Shown in pieces: positions 16,177-26,164 of a stretch of DNA of 64,000 nucleotides. How positions within the stretch are numbered: position 1 is the first letter of the stretch; every line of letters starts with the position of its first letter. A program made the position numbers and the translations under genes. Source of the DNA: Okibacterium sp. HSC-33S16 (GTDB lineage Bacteria; Actinomycetota; Actinomycetes; Actinomycetales; Microbacteriaceae); NCBI RefSeq assembly GCF_024171565.1, contig NZ_JALJZZ010000003.1, forward strand, positions 248,001 through 312,000, in the 5' to 3' direction. The notes beneath the pieces were generated by a model. That model ran no database searches. It was not told where the DNA came from and saw only the letters and a list, made by a program, of their open reading frames with translations.

Positions 16177-18327
16177 ATGGAAAACGACGATGTAGTCGGT
16201 ACTCCCGGCGAACAAATCAACGATCCTCCCGACAGCGGTGTGGTGCACCGACCCCCGCAGCCTGCAGCTCTGGAGGGCGTGGCTGCCACTGACGAGCAAC
16301 CGCAGCCGGGCCTGCGACGTGGCGCGCAGGGGCGAAAGGAGCCTGACTCGCGGGCCGAGCCCGAGGTGCGGGTGGATCCGCCGTGGTTTCCGGTGGGGCC
16401 GGGGTTGTGGCCGTCGGGGGAGCATCCTGCGCTTCCGGAAAAGATTTACTCGAGCATTCGGCGGTGGCGGGAGCCACAGCGGGTAAATGAGCTTGATCCG
16501 GCAGTGGTGAAGACTGTCCGTGATATGTCCCGGTTGCTGGACCCGCGGGACGTACTGCCAACCCGGGAAGAGCTTGTCACTCCGTGTGTGGAGTCGGACG
16601 AAATCCCCGCTGACCCGTTCATTCCGGTACCGCCGGGTGCAGTGTTTGTGCATGTGCCGTTTCGGGATGACCCGCCTGCACCGCCGACACCGTTCGCTCG
16701 AACCGCGAACACCTGCAGCAGGATGCTCGATGCGGTTGCTGAGGTGGAGAGGCTGGAGGCGACGCAGGCGGCGTGGAAGGCGGAGTTCGTTGACCGGGCC
16801 TGCACTCTTGCGCTGGTGAACGAGGAAGGGGTGATTGCGGGGTCGAAGGATGTGTTGCAGTGTCGGGAGATGGCGTTGCGATGCTTCATTTCGGAGTTAG
16901 CGTGTGCGTTACGAATCCCGGAACGCACCGCCGGCATCCTGGTGGAGGAGAGTCGGGTGTTGGTGCACCGGTTGCCGTTGACGATGAACGCGTTACGGGC
17001 AGGGGAAATCAGTTACCGGCATGCCCAACAACTCGTCGACCAAATCGCGACTCTGGCTGATGAGGCGGCTGCGGAGTTGGAACGGCGGGTGTTGTCGTTC
17101 GCGACAACGATGACGGTGGCGCAGTTCCGGCAGAAAACCCGGATCATGCGTGAGCGACTGGTTCCGGAGTCCGCGGTTCAGCGGTGTGTGAAGTCAGTGC
17201 GTGATCGTCGGGTGGAGATCATTCCCGCTCCCGACGGGATGGCCTGGGTGAGCCTGTTCACCACCGCCCCGTTAGCGGAGACGATCTTCGACGCGATCCG
17301 GGCACAGTCGATGCGGTTGCAATCCCCGGCCGAACCCCGGACGCTGGCCCAGTTGGATGCTGACATCGTCGTTGACGGGTTGCTCGAATCATTCACCGGT
17401 GAGTTCTCCACCCCCGACCCGACCGGCACCCGCATCTTCGGCACCGGCCTGGGCACCTACCGCTACAGCACCGAACCACCCACCGACACCAACACCGACA
17501 CCGACACCAACACCGACACCGACAGTGCCAGTGAGGCTGTTGGCGGTGTGGTGTTAGCGACATCGGGGGCGACGGTGTATCGGGTGTCGTGTGCCGGTCC
17601 GGGTGTTGACCCGGTCCGGCCGTTCCGGAAGATCGTGCCGACCGTGCTGGTCACCGTTCCCGTGCTCACATTGTTGGGCCGAAGTGATGAGCCGGGGAAT
17701 CTTGACGGTTACGGGCCGATCGACCCGCAAACCGCTCGCGACCTCGCCGCCCAGGCACCGGAGTTCCACCGGATGCTCACCCACCCCGAAACCGGGGTCG
17801 TGCTCTCGCTCGGCAGCACAAAATACACCCCATCCGCAGCGATGCGACGATTCCTCCGCTACCGAGACGGCTACTGCCGATTCCCGGGCTGCAACCGCAG
17901 AGCGGTGACCTGCGATATCGACCACACCGACCCATTCAGCACCGGCGGATGCACCGATATCGACAACCTCGCCAGCCTGTGCCCGAAACACCACAAAATG
18001 AAACACGAAACCCAATGGCAGGTTCAGCAACTCGGCAACGGCACCCTGAAATGGACCTCACCCCAAGGCCGCGAATACCTCACCCACCCCGAAAACCCCG
18101 CCCGAGGACCCATCCCACCAGTGGCCACGGCCAAACCGGGCAACGGCGAAACGGCGAACTCACCGTCGAACGGTGAAACAATGACCGACGCCGAGCAGGA
18201 GAAGAAACGAGGACACGACGCCTATTCGCGCCTGACCGATCGACTCACACAAAACAAACACAACAGCGACGACACGTTCGACGATGGAAACGGAGGCCGA
18301 ATCACCTCTGACGCCCCGCCCTTCTAG
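16177..18327 (+). CDS. DUF222/HNH endonuclease ('13E12 repeat' family)
   Basis: 716-residue protein of a family that is multi-copy in many actinobacteria. After a Pro-rich N-terminus, a long DUF222 domain (about residues 170-430) is followed by a C-terminal HNH nuclease domain: YRDGYCRFPGC, CDIDHTDPFS and LCPKHHKMKHE give the Cys pairs and catalytic His. Likely a DNA nuclease; its biological role is not established. ATG 16177 has GGAG only one base away, so start is uncertain. A run of ACCGAC/ACCAAC hexamers near 17479-17521 encodes a Thr-Asp/Asn linker. A LexA-like box upstream hints at DNA-damage control. Confidence 0.88.
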   Translation: MENDDVVGTPGEQINDPPDSGVVHRPPQPAALEGVAATDEQPQPGLRRGAQGRKEPDSRAEPEVRVDPPWFPVGPGLWPSGEHPALPEKIYSSIRRWREPQRVNELDPAVVKTVRDMSRLLDPRDVLPTREELVTPCVESDEIPADPFIPVPPGAVFVHVPFRDDPPAPPTPFARTANTCSRMLDAVAEVERLEATQAAWKAEFVDRACTLALVNEEGVIAGSKDVLQCREMALRCFISELACALRIPERTAGILVEESRVLVHRLPLTMNALRAGEISYRHAQQLVDQIATLADEAAAELERRVLSFATTMTVAQFRQKTRIMRERLVPESAVQRCVKSVRDRRVEIIPAPDGMAWVSLFTTAPLAETIFDAIRAQSMRLQSPAEPRTLAQLDADIVVDGLLESFTGEFSTPDPTGTRIFGTGLGTYRYSTEPPTDTNTDTDTNTDTDSASEAVGGVVLATSGATVYRVSCAGPGVDPVRPFRKIVPTVLVTVPVLTLLGRSDEPGNLDGYGPIDPQTARDLAAQAPEFHRMLTHPETGVVLSLGSTKYTPSAAMRRFLRYRDGYCRFPGCNRRAVTCDIDHTDPFSTGGCTDIDNLASLCPKHHKMKHETQWQVQQLGNGTLKWTSPQGREYLTHPENPARGPIPPVATAKPGNGETANSPSNGETMTDAEQEKKRGHDAYSRLTDRLTQNKHNSDDTFDDGNGGRITSDAPPF
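17479..17521 (+). repeat. Hexamer tandem repeat inside the DUF222-HNH gene
   Basis: About seven in-frame copies of ACCGAC or ACCAAC, encoding alternating Thr-Asp and Thr-Asn. Unit length is a multiple of three, so copy-number change would alter only the linker. Confidence 0.8.
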
Positions 18328-18560
18328 ATCGAACCGGAGTTCACTGGCGGGTCACCGAACGTAGAATTCCACCGGAAGCAGTGTGTCGATGTGGCTGAGC
18401 GGCATCGAGCCAATCAGAAGTATCTCGGCATAGGGATATCGGAAGTCCCTCGGTTCATCGTCGCCATGTTCCTCATCGACGTGCGAAGACTGATCACGTC
18501 ACGGAACCCATCTGTGAAAGTCCTGGGCGCGCAGAGCCGCGTCGGGAGCGTCACGCTTGG
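18328..18560 (-). other. Intergenic stretch with a possible gene relic
   Basis: No intact gene. On the reverse strand a frame from 18498 down to the stop at 18352 encodes a protein-like end (DFRYPYAEILLIGSM, LPVEFYVR). The same frame continues upstream of an in-frame TGA (18501-18499) with another protein-like piece (AQDFHRWVP). No start codon or ribosome binding site is visible. It may be the remains of a small gene or chance. Confidence 0.25.
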
Positions 18561-19745
18561 TTAGAGCGAAAGCAAGAGGGCGTCTCCCTGGCCGCCACCG
18601 CCACAGAGCGCCGCAGCGGCTTTTCCTGATCCGCGACGCGACAACTCCATCGCCGCATGAAGAACCAGTCGAGCGCCTGACGCACCGATGGGGTGCCCCA
18701 ATGCAATGGCTCCACCGTGAATATTGACCTTTGCAGCATCCAGCCCGAGATCGCGCATTGACTGCACACTGACCGCGGCGAAGGCTTCATTGATCTCAAC
18801 CACATCGAGATCTGAAGCGGCCCAACCGGCTTTGCCGACGGCATCCGCTATCGCTCGAGACGGCTGGGAATGCAACGAGTTATCAGGCCCGGCAACCGAG
18901 CCTGACGCGCCAACAACCGCGAGCCAGCTCAAACCGTGCTCTTCGGCATAGGCCCGACTCGCCAGCACAAGGGCACACGCCCCGTCACTGAGCGGAGAGG
19001 AGTTGCCGGCTGTGATCGTCCCGTCCTTGTTGAAGGCTGGACGCAACGCACCCAGCGACTCGAGCGTCGACTCACCCCGCACACCCTCATCCGAGGTCAG
19101 AATGGTCGGCTCACCGCGCCGGGAGGGCACCTCGACCGGCGTGATCTCGTCGTCGAAGATCCCGTTCGTCTGCGCCTGTGCCGCACGCGTGTGCGAGTCC
19201 ACAGCCACCTGGTCCTGCTGGCCGCGGTCGATTCCGAGCCGCCCGTTGTGCCGCTCGGTCGATACACCCATTGAGTCGCCGTCGAAGGCATCGGTCAGCC
19301 CGTCAAAAGCTGCTGTGTCGATCAGCGTGACCTCGCCGTACTTGTATCCCCTGCGCGACGCCGGCAAGACGTGCGGCGCGTTGGTCATCGACTCCTGACC
19401 GCCAGCAACGACGACGGATGCTTCGCCCAAACGAATAAGACGGGCCGCGTCGGTCACCGCCTGAATTCCAGACAGGCACACCTTGTTGACCGTGACAGCG
19501 GGGACATCCCAGCCGATCCCGGCTGCGCGCGCCGTTTGGCGTGCTGGATTCTGCCCCGCCCCGGCTTGAAGCACCTGCCCGAAAATCACCGAATCGACAT
19601 CGCCGACATCGACTCCCGACCGCTCCAGCGCGGCTTTAAGGGCGATCGTGCCCAGCTCAACAGCACTGAATCCGGCAAGCTGGCCCAGCAAGCGGCCCTG
19701 TGGAGTGCGAGCACCCGCAAGGATGACTACGTCGTTCTGGCTCAT
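18561..19745 (-). CDS. Acetyl-CoA C-acetyltransferase (thiolase)
   Basis: 394-residue thiolase that condenses or cleaves acetoacetyl-CoA. The nucleophilic Cys is in NKVCLSGIQ, the His in GGAIALGHPIGASGAR and the second Cys in ALCGGGGQGDALLL, all intact. ATG 19745 has GAAGGAG upstream; the frame before it is not protein-like. It is divergent from scoAB, with which it would form an acetoacetate degradation route: CoA transfer from succinyl-CoA, then thiolysis to two acetyl-CoA. Biosynthetic and degradative forms cannot be told apart by sequence; the neighbours favour degradation. Confidence 0.92.
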   Translation of the reverse strand: MSQNDVVILAGARTPQGRLLGQLAGFSAVELGTIALKAALERSGVDVGDVDSVIFGQVLQAGAGQNPARQTARAAGIGWDVPAVTVNKVCLSGIQAVTDAARLIRLGEASVVVAGGQESMTNAPHVLPASRRGYKYGEVTLIDTAAFDGLTDAFDGDSMGVSTERHNGRLGIDRGQQDQVAVDSHTRAAQAQTNGIFDDEITPVEVPSRRGEPTILTSDEGVRGESTLESLGALRPAFNKDGTITAGNSSPLSDGACALVLASRAYAEEHGLSWLAVVGASGSVAGPDNSLHSQPSRAIADAVGKAGWAASDLDVVEINEAFAAVSVQSMRDLGLDAAKVNIHGGAIALGHPIGASGARLVLHAAMELSRRGSGKAAAALCGGGGQGDALLLSL

Positions 19746-19958
19746 GTGATTCCGACTCCTTCGTCGCTGGCCGCGGCACTGCGCGGGAAAATGATGCCTG
19801 TCCAGCTTGCCACGATTTCGCGGCTCGCCCGCTCTCCAGAAGCTACCCGAGAACCGTGGTGAAGCCGATAGGTTGGTACCCGTTGGCAGACGGGCTGAAC
19901 CGCCCAGCCAACACGACTGCCGCAACGGCGCGGCACGGGCAGCAACGGAGGTGCACGA

Positions 19959-20738
19959 ATGACGATGGACAAAACAGTGTCAACCGCAGCTGAGGCGGTG
20001 GCCGATATCCGGAGCGGATCATCGCTCGCCGTCGGCGGTTTCGGCTTGTGCGGGAACCCGATGATTCTCATCACCGCACTGCTCGAACTCGGCAGTGAGA
20101 ATCTTTCGATCGTGAGCAACAACTGCGGTGTTGATGACTGGGGCCTCGGCATCCTGCTGGGCAACCGCCGGATCCGAAAAATGACGTCGTCGTACGTTGG
20201 CGAGAACAAGGAGTTCGAGCGTCAGTTCCTCTCCGGCGAACTGGAGGTCGAGCTCACTCCCCAGGGGACGCTCGCGGAAAAGCTCCGGGCCGGTGGGTCA
20301 GGGATCGCCGCCTTCTACACCCAGACCGGTGTCGGGACCCAGGTTGCCGAGGGTGGGTTGCCCCGTCGTTATGACGGCAGCGGGGGAGTTGCCATTGCCT
20401 CAGAGCCGAAACCCGTGCAGACGTTCTCCGTTCGAGGCGAGTACAAGCCGTTTGTCCTCGAAGAGGCCATTACCACCGACTTCGCGCTCGTTCACGCGAA
20501 GAAAGGCGATCGACACGGCAATCTTGTCTTTGACAAGTCCGCCCGGAACTTCTCGCCGCTCGCCGCGATGGCCGGCAGGGTCTGCATCGCACAGGTGGAG
20601 GAACTCGTCGAGCCGGGCGAGATCGACCCGGATGCCGTTCACCTGCCCGGGGTCTTCGTCCACCGGATCCTCGAGGTGGGAACCGACATCGAAAAACGTA
20701 TTGAACGACGCACGGTTCGCCACACGGAAGGTGCCTGA
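19959..20738 (+). CDS. scoA: 3-oxoacid CoA-transferase subunit A
   Basis: 259-residue alpha subunit of succinyl-CoA:3-ketoacid CoA-transferase. Recognised by SGSSLAVGGFGLCGNP (the G-rich CoA-binding stretch), FYTQTGVGT and ALVHAKKGDRHGNL, all typical of ScoA/AtoD. CGGAGG lies 8-9 bases before ATG 19959. Subunit B starts 3 bases after its stop, so the two are translated together. A TAGGTT box at 19869-19874 may be the promoter, leaving a leader of about 80 bases. Confidence 0.94.
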   Translation: MTMDKTVSTAAEAVADIRSGSSLAVGGFGLCGNPMILITALLELGSENLSIVSNNCGVDDWGLGILLGNRRIRKMTSSYVGENKEFERQFLSGELEVELTPQGTLAEKLRAGGSGIAAFYTQTGVGTQVAEGGLPRRYDGSGGVAIASEPKPVQTFSVRGEYKPFVLEEAITTDFALVHAKKGDRHGNLVFDKSARNFSPLAAMAGRVCIAQVEELVEPGEIDPDAVHLPGVFVHRILEVGTDIEKRIERRTVRHTEGA

Positions 20739-20741
20739 CCC

Positions 20742-21383
20742 ATGGCTCTCACTCGAAACGAGATGGCCGCCCGCGCGGCGCGTGAACTGGAAGACGGGGC
20801 ATACGTCAACCTCGGCATTGGCCTACCCACCCTCGTGCCGAACTATGTGCCCGACTCGATCACCGTCACGCTCCAATCGGAGAACGGAATCCTCGGCGTC
20901 GGTCCATATCCCACGGAGGATGCCGTCGACCCCGACCTCATCAACGCCGGAAAGGAAACGGTCACCACACTTCCCGGAACGGCGTTCTTCGATTCAGCAC
21001 TGAGCTTCGCCATGATCCGCGGCGGGAAGATTGACGCAGCCATCCTCGGGGCCATGCAGGTGTCGGCGAGCGGAGACCTCGCGAACTGGATGATCCCCGG
21101 CAAGGTCGTCAAGGGGCCGGGCGGTGCGATGGACCTCGTTCACGGCGCCGGTCGGGTCATCGTCCTGATGGAACACGTCGCCCGTGACGGCAGCGCGAAG
21201 ATCGTTCACGAGTGCTCCCTTCCGCTCACTGGACGACGAGTCGTGAACCGGATCATCACCGACCTGGCGGTGATCGACGTGACCGAGAACGGGCTCGTCC
21301 TCGTCGAAACGGCACCGGGAGTATCGGTGGACGAGGTGATCGCGGCGACGGAACCCCCGTTGACCGTTTCCCTCGATGGCTGA
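20742..21383 (+). CDS. scoB: 3-oxoacid CoA-transferase subunit B
   Basis: 213-residue beta subunit. The catalytic Glu lies in [14 protein letters not shown], preceded by [27 protein letters not shown] and the C-terminal [15 protein letters not shown] are also diagnostic. Forms the active CoA-transferase with subunit A, moving CoA from succinyl-CoA to acetoacetate or a related 3-oxoacid. The preferred acid is not readable from sequence; beta-ketoadipate transferases are close relatives, but no aromatic catabolic genes are nearby. Confidence 0.94.
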   Translation: MALTRNEMAARAARELEDGAYVNLGIGLPTLVPNYVPDSITVTLQSENGILGVGPYPTEDAVDPDLINAGKETVTTLPGTAFFDSALSFAMIRGGKIDAAILGAMQVSASGDLANWMIPGKVVKGPGGAMDLVHGAGRVIVLMEHVARDGSAKIVHECSLPLTGRRVVNRIITDLAVIDVTENGLVLVETAPGVSVDEVIAATEPPLTVSLDG

Positions 21384-21438
21384 GCAGGATCCATCTTTCG
21401 GACCATATTCCATCGGCTGACGTTCAGCAGGCCCGGCG

Positions 21439-21444
21439 TAGGAT
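21439..21444 (+). promoter_or_regulatory. -10 box for leaderless ispG mRNA
   Basis: TAGGAT, 6 nt before the GTG at 21451; CTGACG at 21417-21422 is a fair -35 at 16 bases. Confidence 0.55.
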
Positions 21445-21450
21445 GGCTGG

Positions 21451-22605
21451 GTGCCAGCAGTTAATTTGGGAATGCCCAAGGTCCCCGAGATCCTCGCTCC
21501 GCGACGCAAGTCACGCCAGATCAAGGTCGGAAAAGTCCTCGTCGGTGGTGATGCACAGGTCAGCGTCCAGTCCATGACAACGACGCCAACCACAAACATC
21601 AACGCGACGCTTCAACAGATCGCCGAACTGACGGCATCCGGCTGTGACATCGTTCGAGTCGCCGTGCCCAGCCGTGACGACGCTGAAGCGCTCCCGATCA
21701 TCGCGAAAAAGAGCCAGATCCCGGTCATCGCTGACATTCACTTCCAGCCGAACTACGTTTACGCCGCCATCGACGCCGGTTGCGCCGGTGTCCGGGTCAA
21801 CCCGGGCAACATTCGTAAGTTCGACGACCAAATCGGTGAAATCGCTCGCCGCGCCAAGGCCGCGGACGTCTCGATTCGAATCGGCGTCAACGCCGGTTCG
21901 CTCGACCCTCGCCTGCTGCAGAAGTACGGCAAGGCAACCCCGGAGGCGCTCGTGGAGAGTGCTGTCTGGGAAGCCAGCCTGTTCGAAGAGCACGACTTCC
22001 ACGACTTCAAGATTTCGGTCAAGCACAACGACCCCATCGTTATGGTGAAGGCGTACCGGCTGCTCGCCGAGCGCGGTGATTGGCCGCTGCACCTCGGTGT
22101 CACCGAGGCCGGCCCGGCATTCCAGGGCACGATCAAGAGCGCGACGGCGTTCGGCATCCTGCTCTCCGAAGGCATCGGCGACACGATCCGTGTTTCCCTG
22201 AGCGCCCCGCCCGCCGAAGAGGTGAAGGTCGGCCTGCAGATCCTGCAGTCGCTCAACCTGCGCGAACGCAAGCTTGAAATTGTGTCCTGCCCGAGCTGTG
22301 GTCGCGCCCAGGTCGACGTGTACAAGCTCGCCAACGACGTCACCGACGGTCTCGAAGGCATGACCGTGCCGCTGCGCGTTGCCGTGATGGGCTGCGTCGT
22401 CAACGGACCGGGTGAAGCCCGTGAAGCCGACCTCGGCGTCGCCTCCGGAAACGGCAAGGGTCAGATCTTCGTGAAGGGACAGGTCATCAAGACCGTCCCG
22501 GAGTCGGAGATCGTCGCAACGCTCATCGAAGAGGCCAACCGCATCGCGGCCGAAATGCCCGCTGACGACACGAGCGTCGGCGCACCGGTCGTCAGCGTCA
22601 GCTAG
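21451..22605 (+). CDS. ispG: 4-hydroxy-3-methylbut-2-en-1-yl diphosphate synthase
   Basis: Iron-sulfur enzyme of 384 residues (also called GcpE) that reduces MEcPP to HMBPP, the penultimate MEP pathway step. Seen: [11 protein letters not shown] at the N-terminal TIM-barrel, [10 protein letters not shown], and C-terminal cluster ligands CPSCGR and [11 protein letters not shown]. It lacks the extra domain of plant and chlamydial forms, as expected. Start GTG fits the -10 box 6 nt upstream. Needs flavodoxin or ferredoxin as electron donor, not in the window. dxr of the same pathway is at 3.9 kb. Confidence 0.97.
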   Translation: MPAVNLGMPKVPEILAPRRKSRQIKVGKVLVGGDAQVSVQSMTTTPTTNINATLQQIAELTASGCDIVRVAVPSRDDAEALPIIAKKSQIPVIADIHFQPNYVYAAIDAGCAGVRVNPGNIRKFDDQIGEIARRAKAADVSIRIGVNAGSLDPRLLQKYGKATPEALVESAVWEASLFEEHDFHDFKISVKHNDPIVMVKAYRLLAERGDWPLHLGVTEAGPAFQGTIKSATAFGILLSEGIGDTIRVSLSAPPAEEVKVGLQILQSLNLRERKLEIVSCPSCGRAQVDVYKLANDVTDGLEGMTVPLRVAVMGCVVNGPGEAREADLGVASGNGKGQIFVKGQVIKTVPESEIVATLIEEANRIAAEMPADDTSVGAPVVSVS

Positions 22606-22636
22606 CGCCAGTTCCGGCCGGAGTGTCGGGCGGGAC

Positions 22637-22642
22637 TAGCAT
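22637..22642 (+). promoter_or_regulatory. -10 box for leaderless proS mRNA
   Basis: TAGCAT, 6 nt before the GTG at 22649; no ribosome binding site and no room for a T-box leader. Confidence 0.5.
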
Positions 22643-22648
22643 GGACGG

Positions 22649-24415
22649 GTGGTAACTCGGCTAACTAACTATTTCCTCAAGACCCTCCGCGAAGACCCGT
22701 CAGATGCCGAGGTGATCAGTCACCGCCTTCTCGTCCGGGCCGGATACATCCGGCGCCAGGCGCCCGGTATCTTTGCATGGCTGCCGCTCGGGCTCAAGGT
22801 CAAAGCTAAGATCGAAACGATCATCCGCGAGGAAATGACCCGCGCCGGAGCGCACGAAGTTCACTTCCCGGCGCTCTTGCCGCGGGAACCGTACGAGGTC
22901 ACCGGCCGCTGGGACGAATACGGCGACGGCCTGTTCCGCCTGCAGGACCGCAAGGGCAGCGACATGCTCCTGGCCCCGACCCACGAAGAAGTGTTCACCC
23001 TTCTGGTCAAGGACCTCTACTCGTCGTACAAGGACCTGCCGCTCGCGATTTACCAGATCCAGGACAAGTACCGCGACGAGGCACGACCCCGCGCCGGGCT
23101 GCTGCGTGGGCGTGAGTTCACCATGAAGGACGCCTACTCGTTCGACTACACGGATGCCGGTCTCGACGCGAGCTACATGAAGCAGCGCGACGCCTATGAG
23201 CGCATCTTCACTCGCCTCGGGCTCGAGTACGCCATCGTGAAGGCCGACGCCGGTGCCATGGGCGGGTCTCGGAGCGAAGAGTTCCTGCACCCCACCCCGG
23301 TCGGGGAGGATACCTTCGTTCGGTCCGAGGGCGGCTATGCGGCCAACGTCGAAGCGTGGACGACACTTGTTCCACCGGCACGAGAGATCGAGGGCCAGCC
23401 GGCCGCCGAAGTGTTCGACACCCCGAACACGCCGACGATTCAGACCCTCGTTGACCTGGCCAACGCCGAGCACCCGAGGGCGAACGGCGAGCCTTGGACG
23501 GCGGCGGACACGCTCAAGAACGTCGTGCTCGCGCTGTCACACCTCGACGGAACCCGTGAACTCGTCATCGTCGGCCTGCCCGGTGATCGTGACGTTGACT
23601 TGAAGCGTGCCGAGGTTGCCTTCGCGCCCGCCGAGATCGAGGCGGCGACCGAAGCGGACTTCGCCAAGCACCCCGGACTGGTCAAGGGATACATCGGCCC
23701 GTGGGGCGCGAACGGCGCCGTTTTGGGCGAAAAATCGGCCACAGGCATCCGTTATCTTCGTGATCCTCGCGTTGTCGCTGGAACCAGCTGGATCACCGGC
23801 GCCAACGAGGATGGCAGGCACGTCTTCGGTCTTGTCGCCGGTCGTGACTTCGACGCAGACGGCATCGCCGAGGTCGCCGATGTGCGCGCCGGCGACCCCG
23901 CCCCCGACGGCTCGGGCCCGGTTGAACTCGCCCGCGGCATGGAAATCGGCCACGTCTTCCAGCTCGGACGCAAGTATGCGGAGTCGCTTGGCCTCAAGGT
24001 GCTCGACGAGAACGGCAAGCTCGTCACGGTCACCATGGGTTCATACGGCATCGGCGTGACGCGGATCCTCGCGATCATCGCGGAGTTGAACAACGACGCC
24101 AACGGTCTGATCTGGCCGGAGACGGTCGCCCCGTTCGACGTACACGTTGTCGCGACGGGCCGGGACGCGGCGGTCTTTGAGGCCGCTGAGACGGTGGTCG
24201 CTGACCTTGAGGCTGCGGGCTTCGACGTGCTCTTCGATGACCGCCCCAAGGTGTCACCCGGCGTCAAGTTTGGGGATGCTGAGCTCATCGGTATCCCGAA
24301 GATCGTCATTGTCGGCCGCGGAGTTGCCGACGGCGTCGTTGAACTCTGGGACCGCCGCAGCAACGAGCGCACACCCGTTGCCCTCGCGGACGCGGCGAAG
24401 GCGCTCCGGGGCTAA
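22649..24415 (+). CDS. proS: Prolyl-tRNA synthetase
   Basis: Class II aminoacyl-tRNA synthetase, 588 residues, charging tRNA-Pro. Bacterial-type architecture: motif 1 region [12 protein letters not shown], motif 2 [20 protein letters not shown], an INS editing domain inserted at about residues 225-400, motif 3 [12 protein letters not shown], and a C-terminal anticodon-binding domain ([11 protein letters not shown] ... VELWDRR). GTG start follows the TAGCAT box by 6 nt. A bidirectional terminator separates it from the convergent symporter gene. Confidence 0.98.
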   Translation: MVTRLTNYFLKTLREDPSDAEVISHRLLVRAGYIRRQAPGIFAWLPLGLKVKAKIETIIREEMTRAGAHEVHFPALLPREPYEVTGRWDEYGDGLFRLQDRKGSDMLLAPTHEEVFTLLVKDLYSSYKDLPLAIYQIQDKYRDEARPRAGLLRGREFTMKDAYSFDYTDAGLDASYMKQRDAYERIFTRLGLEYAIVKADAGAMGGSRSEEFLHPTPVGEDTFVRSEGGYAANVEAWTTLVPPAREIEGQPAAEVFDTPNTPTIQTLVDLANAEHPRANGEPWTAADTLKNVVLALSHLDGTRELVIVGLPGDRDVDLKRAEVAFAPAEIEAATEADFAKHPGLVKGYIGPWGANGAVLGEKSATGIRYLRDPRVVAGTSWITGANEDGRHVFGLVAGRDFDADGIAEVADVRAGDPAPDGSGPVELARGMEIGHVFQLGRKYAESLGLKVLDENGKLVTVTMGSYGIGVTRILAIIAELNNDANGLIWPETVAPFDVHVVATGRDAAVFEAAETVVADLEAAGFDVLFDDRPKVSPGVKFGDAELIGIPKIVIVGRGVADGVVELWDRRSNERTPVALADAAKALRG

Positions 24416-24458
24416 GCGCACCGCCTTGACAAACCGCGCCCTCAGGTGCGTGCACACA

Positions 24459-24493
24459 AAAAATCCCGGTCGGATTGTCCGACCGGGATTTTT
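24459..24493. terminator. Bidirectional intrinsic terminator, proS/agcS
   Basis: A 15-bp perfect stem AAAAATCCCGGTCGG / CCGACCGGGATTTTT around loop ATTGT, with A and T runs at the ends, between two convergent genes. Confidence 0.93.
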
Positions 24494-24504
24494 GTTGCCA
24501 GGAG

Positions 24505-25980
24505 TTAGCGGGTCTTGGTTGCCTGCTTGCCCTTGATCACGGGCATCGGGCCGGTGACGCTCAGTGCGTCTTGCCAGCACTCGACGTTCTTCAGCTCGGG
24601 CAGCCGGTCGCGGGTAAAGACCGGGTCGAACCCATCGCGGCGCTGCTCGGAGTAGTCCTTGAGCAGCTTGAACGCCACTGTGCCGAGCAATGCGATCGCG
24701 GTGAGGTTCACGAGCGCCATAATGCCCATCAGACCGTCAGCCGTGTTCCAGACCAGGTCAGCGGTCAGCACAGAACCGGCGAGAACGGCTGCAACGGCGA
24801 AGACACGGTAGGTCGTCAACCAGACGCGTTTGGTGGTGATGAACTCGATGTTCGATTCGCCGTAGTAGTAGTTGCCGAGAATCGAGCTGAACGCCAGCAG
24901 GAAGACGATCACGCTGAGCAGCACACCCGACCACGCACCGAGTTGACCGGTCACCGCGTCGAAGGTCAGCCCGATACCGCGTTCGGCGTTCGCCAGGTCG
25001 GGAGTGGATACGAGGATGATGAAAGCCGTGATGGAGCAGATCAGGAAGGTGTCGAAGTACACGCCGAGGGTCTGCACGAGTCCCTGCTTGACCGGGTGCG
25101 TGACGGCCGCTGACGCGCCGGCGTTCGGCGCCGATCCGAGTCCTGCCTCGTTGGAGAACATTCCGCGCTTCACACCCTGGAGAATGATCGTGCCGATGGC
25201 ACCTCCGGCGACCTGCTGGAAACCAAACGCGCCGGCATAGATCTCGCCGAACACCCGGGGTACTTCGGTCACGTTCATTGCAACGATCAGGATTCCGACA
25301 ACGAGGTAGAGCAGTGCCATCACGGGAACAACGGCCTGCGTGACTGATGCGATGCGGCGAACCCCACCGAAGACGACCAGTCCGGTGAGCGCGGACAGTG
25401 CCAGCCCGACGATCCAGGGCAGCCAGTCCAGGTCAACGCCGACGGTGCTGGCGACGGTCGCACTGATCGTGTTGGCCTGCAGCGAGCTGAACGCGAGTGG
25501 GAAGCAGAGAATGAGGATCACGGCGAAGATGATTCCCATCCACCGCGCGCCGAGTCCGCGCTGCATGTAATACGCGGGTCCACCACGGAAGCCGTCTTTG
25601 TCCTTGGTTTTGTACAGCTGGCCGAGCGTTGACTCGACAAAGCTCGACGCGCCGCCGATGAACGCCATCGTCCACATCCAGAACACCGCTCCAGGCCCAC
25701 CGATGGCGATCGCGGTACCGACGCCGGCGATGTTGCCAACACCCACGCGCGATGCCGCAGAAATGGTGAACGCCTGGAAGGCCGAAACGGACTGCGCCTT
25801 ACCGTCGGTGTCGAGGGGCGTCTTGTCCGACAGGGTGCGGAACATCTCAGGAATCAAGCGAAACTGCACCACTCCGGTTCGGACAGTGAAGTACACCCCG
25901 AGAATCCCGACGACAGGCAACAGGATCCAGGTCCAGAGGCCGTCGCCGGCGCTGAGTACAAAATCGTTGATCGTATCCAT
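24505..25980 (-). CDS. Alanine/glycine:sodium symporter, AgcS family
   Basis: Membrane transporter of 491 residues with about eleven membrane segments, importing alanine or glycine with Na+. Typical family stretches are FTVRTGVVQFRLIPEM, GVGNIAGVGTAIAIGGPGAV, the EAGLGSAPNA motif and NYYYGESNIEF. TAGGTT on the reverse strand (25993-25988) sits 7 nt before ATG 25980, so the mRNA may be leaderless. Together with ald at the window start it could serve alanine use, though they are 24 kb apart. Divergent from nusA. Confidence 0.93.
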   Translation of the reverse strand: MDTINDFVLSAGDGLWTWILLPVVGILGVYFTVRTGVVQFRLIPEMFRTLSDKTPLDTDGKAQSVSAFQAFTISAASRVGVGNIAGVGTAIAIGGPGAVFWMWTMAFIGGASSFVESTLGQLYKTKDKDGFRGGPAYYMQRGLGARWMGIIFAVILILCFPLAFSSLQANTISATVASTVGVDLDWLPWIVGLALSALTGLVVFGGVRRIASVTQAVVPVMALLYLVVGILIVAMNVTEVPRVFGEIYAGAFGFQQVAGGAIGTIILQGVKRGMFSNEAGLGSAPNAGASAAVTHPVKQGLVQTLGVYFDTFLICSITAFIILVSTPDLANAERGIGLTFDAVTGQLGAWSGVLLSVIVFLLAFSSILGNYYYGESNIEFITTKRVWLTTYRVFAVAAVLAGSVLTADLVWNTADGLMGIMALVNLTAIALLGTVAFKLLKDYSEQRRDGFDPVFTRDRLPELKNVECWQDALSVTGPMPVIKGKQATKTR

Positions 25981-25987
25981 GCGTTCA

Positions 25988-25993
25988 AACCTA
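25988..25993 (-). promoter_or_regulatory. -10 box for leaderless symporter mRNA
   Basis: TAGGTT on the reverse strand, 7 nt before the ATG at 25980. Confidence 0.5.
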
Positions 25994-26164
25994 AACCCCC
26001 TGAACAGGTGACACTGTCGAGCGGATGCGTCGGGGCAGGTTCACGACGAACCGTCACGGTGTTGACGCGGCCCGTGGTGTCGGAAAGCCTGAGCGTCGGG
26101 TAAGTTAGAAGATCGATCCGCCAGTGTAGAAGTGGCGGTGGCAGCTGAATAGAGGAGTACCCCG

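Noticed and set aside
22606-22648. Possible T-box leader for proS
   Set aside because: Only 43 bases separate ispG and proS, and the start looks leaderless; there is no room for a T-box.
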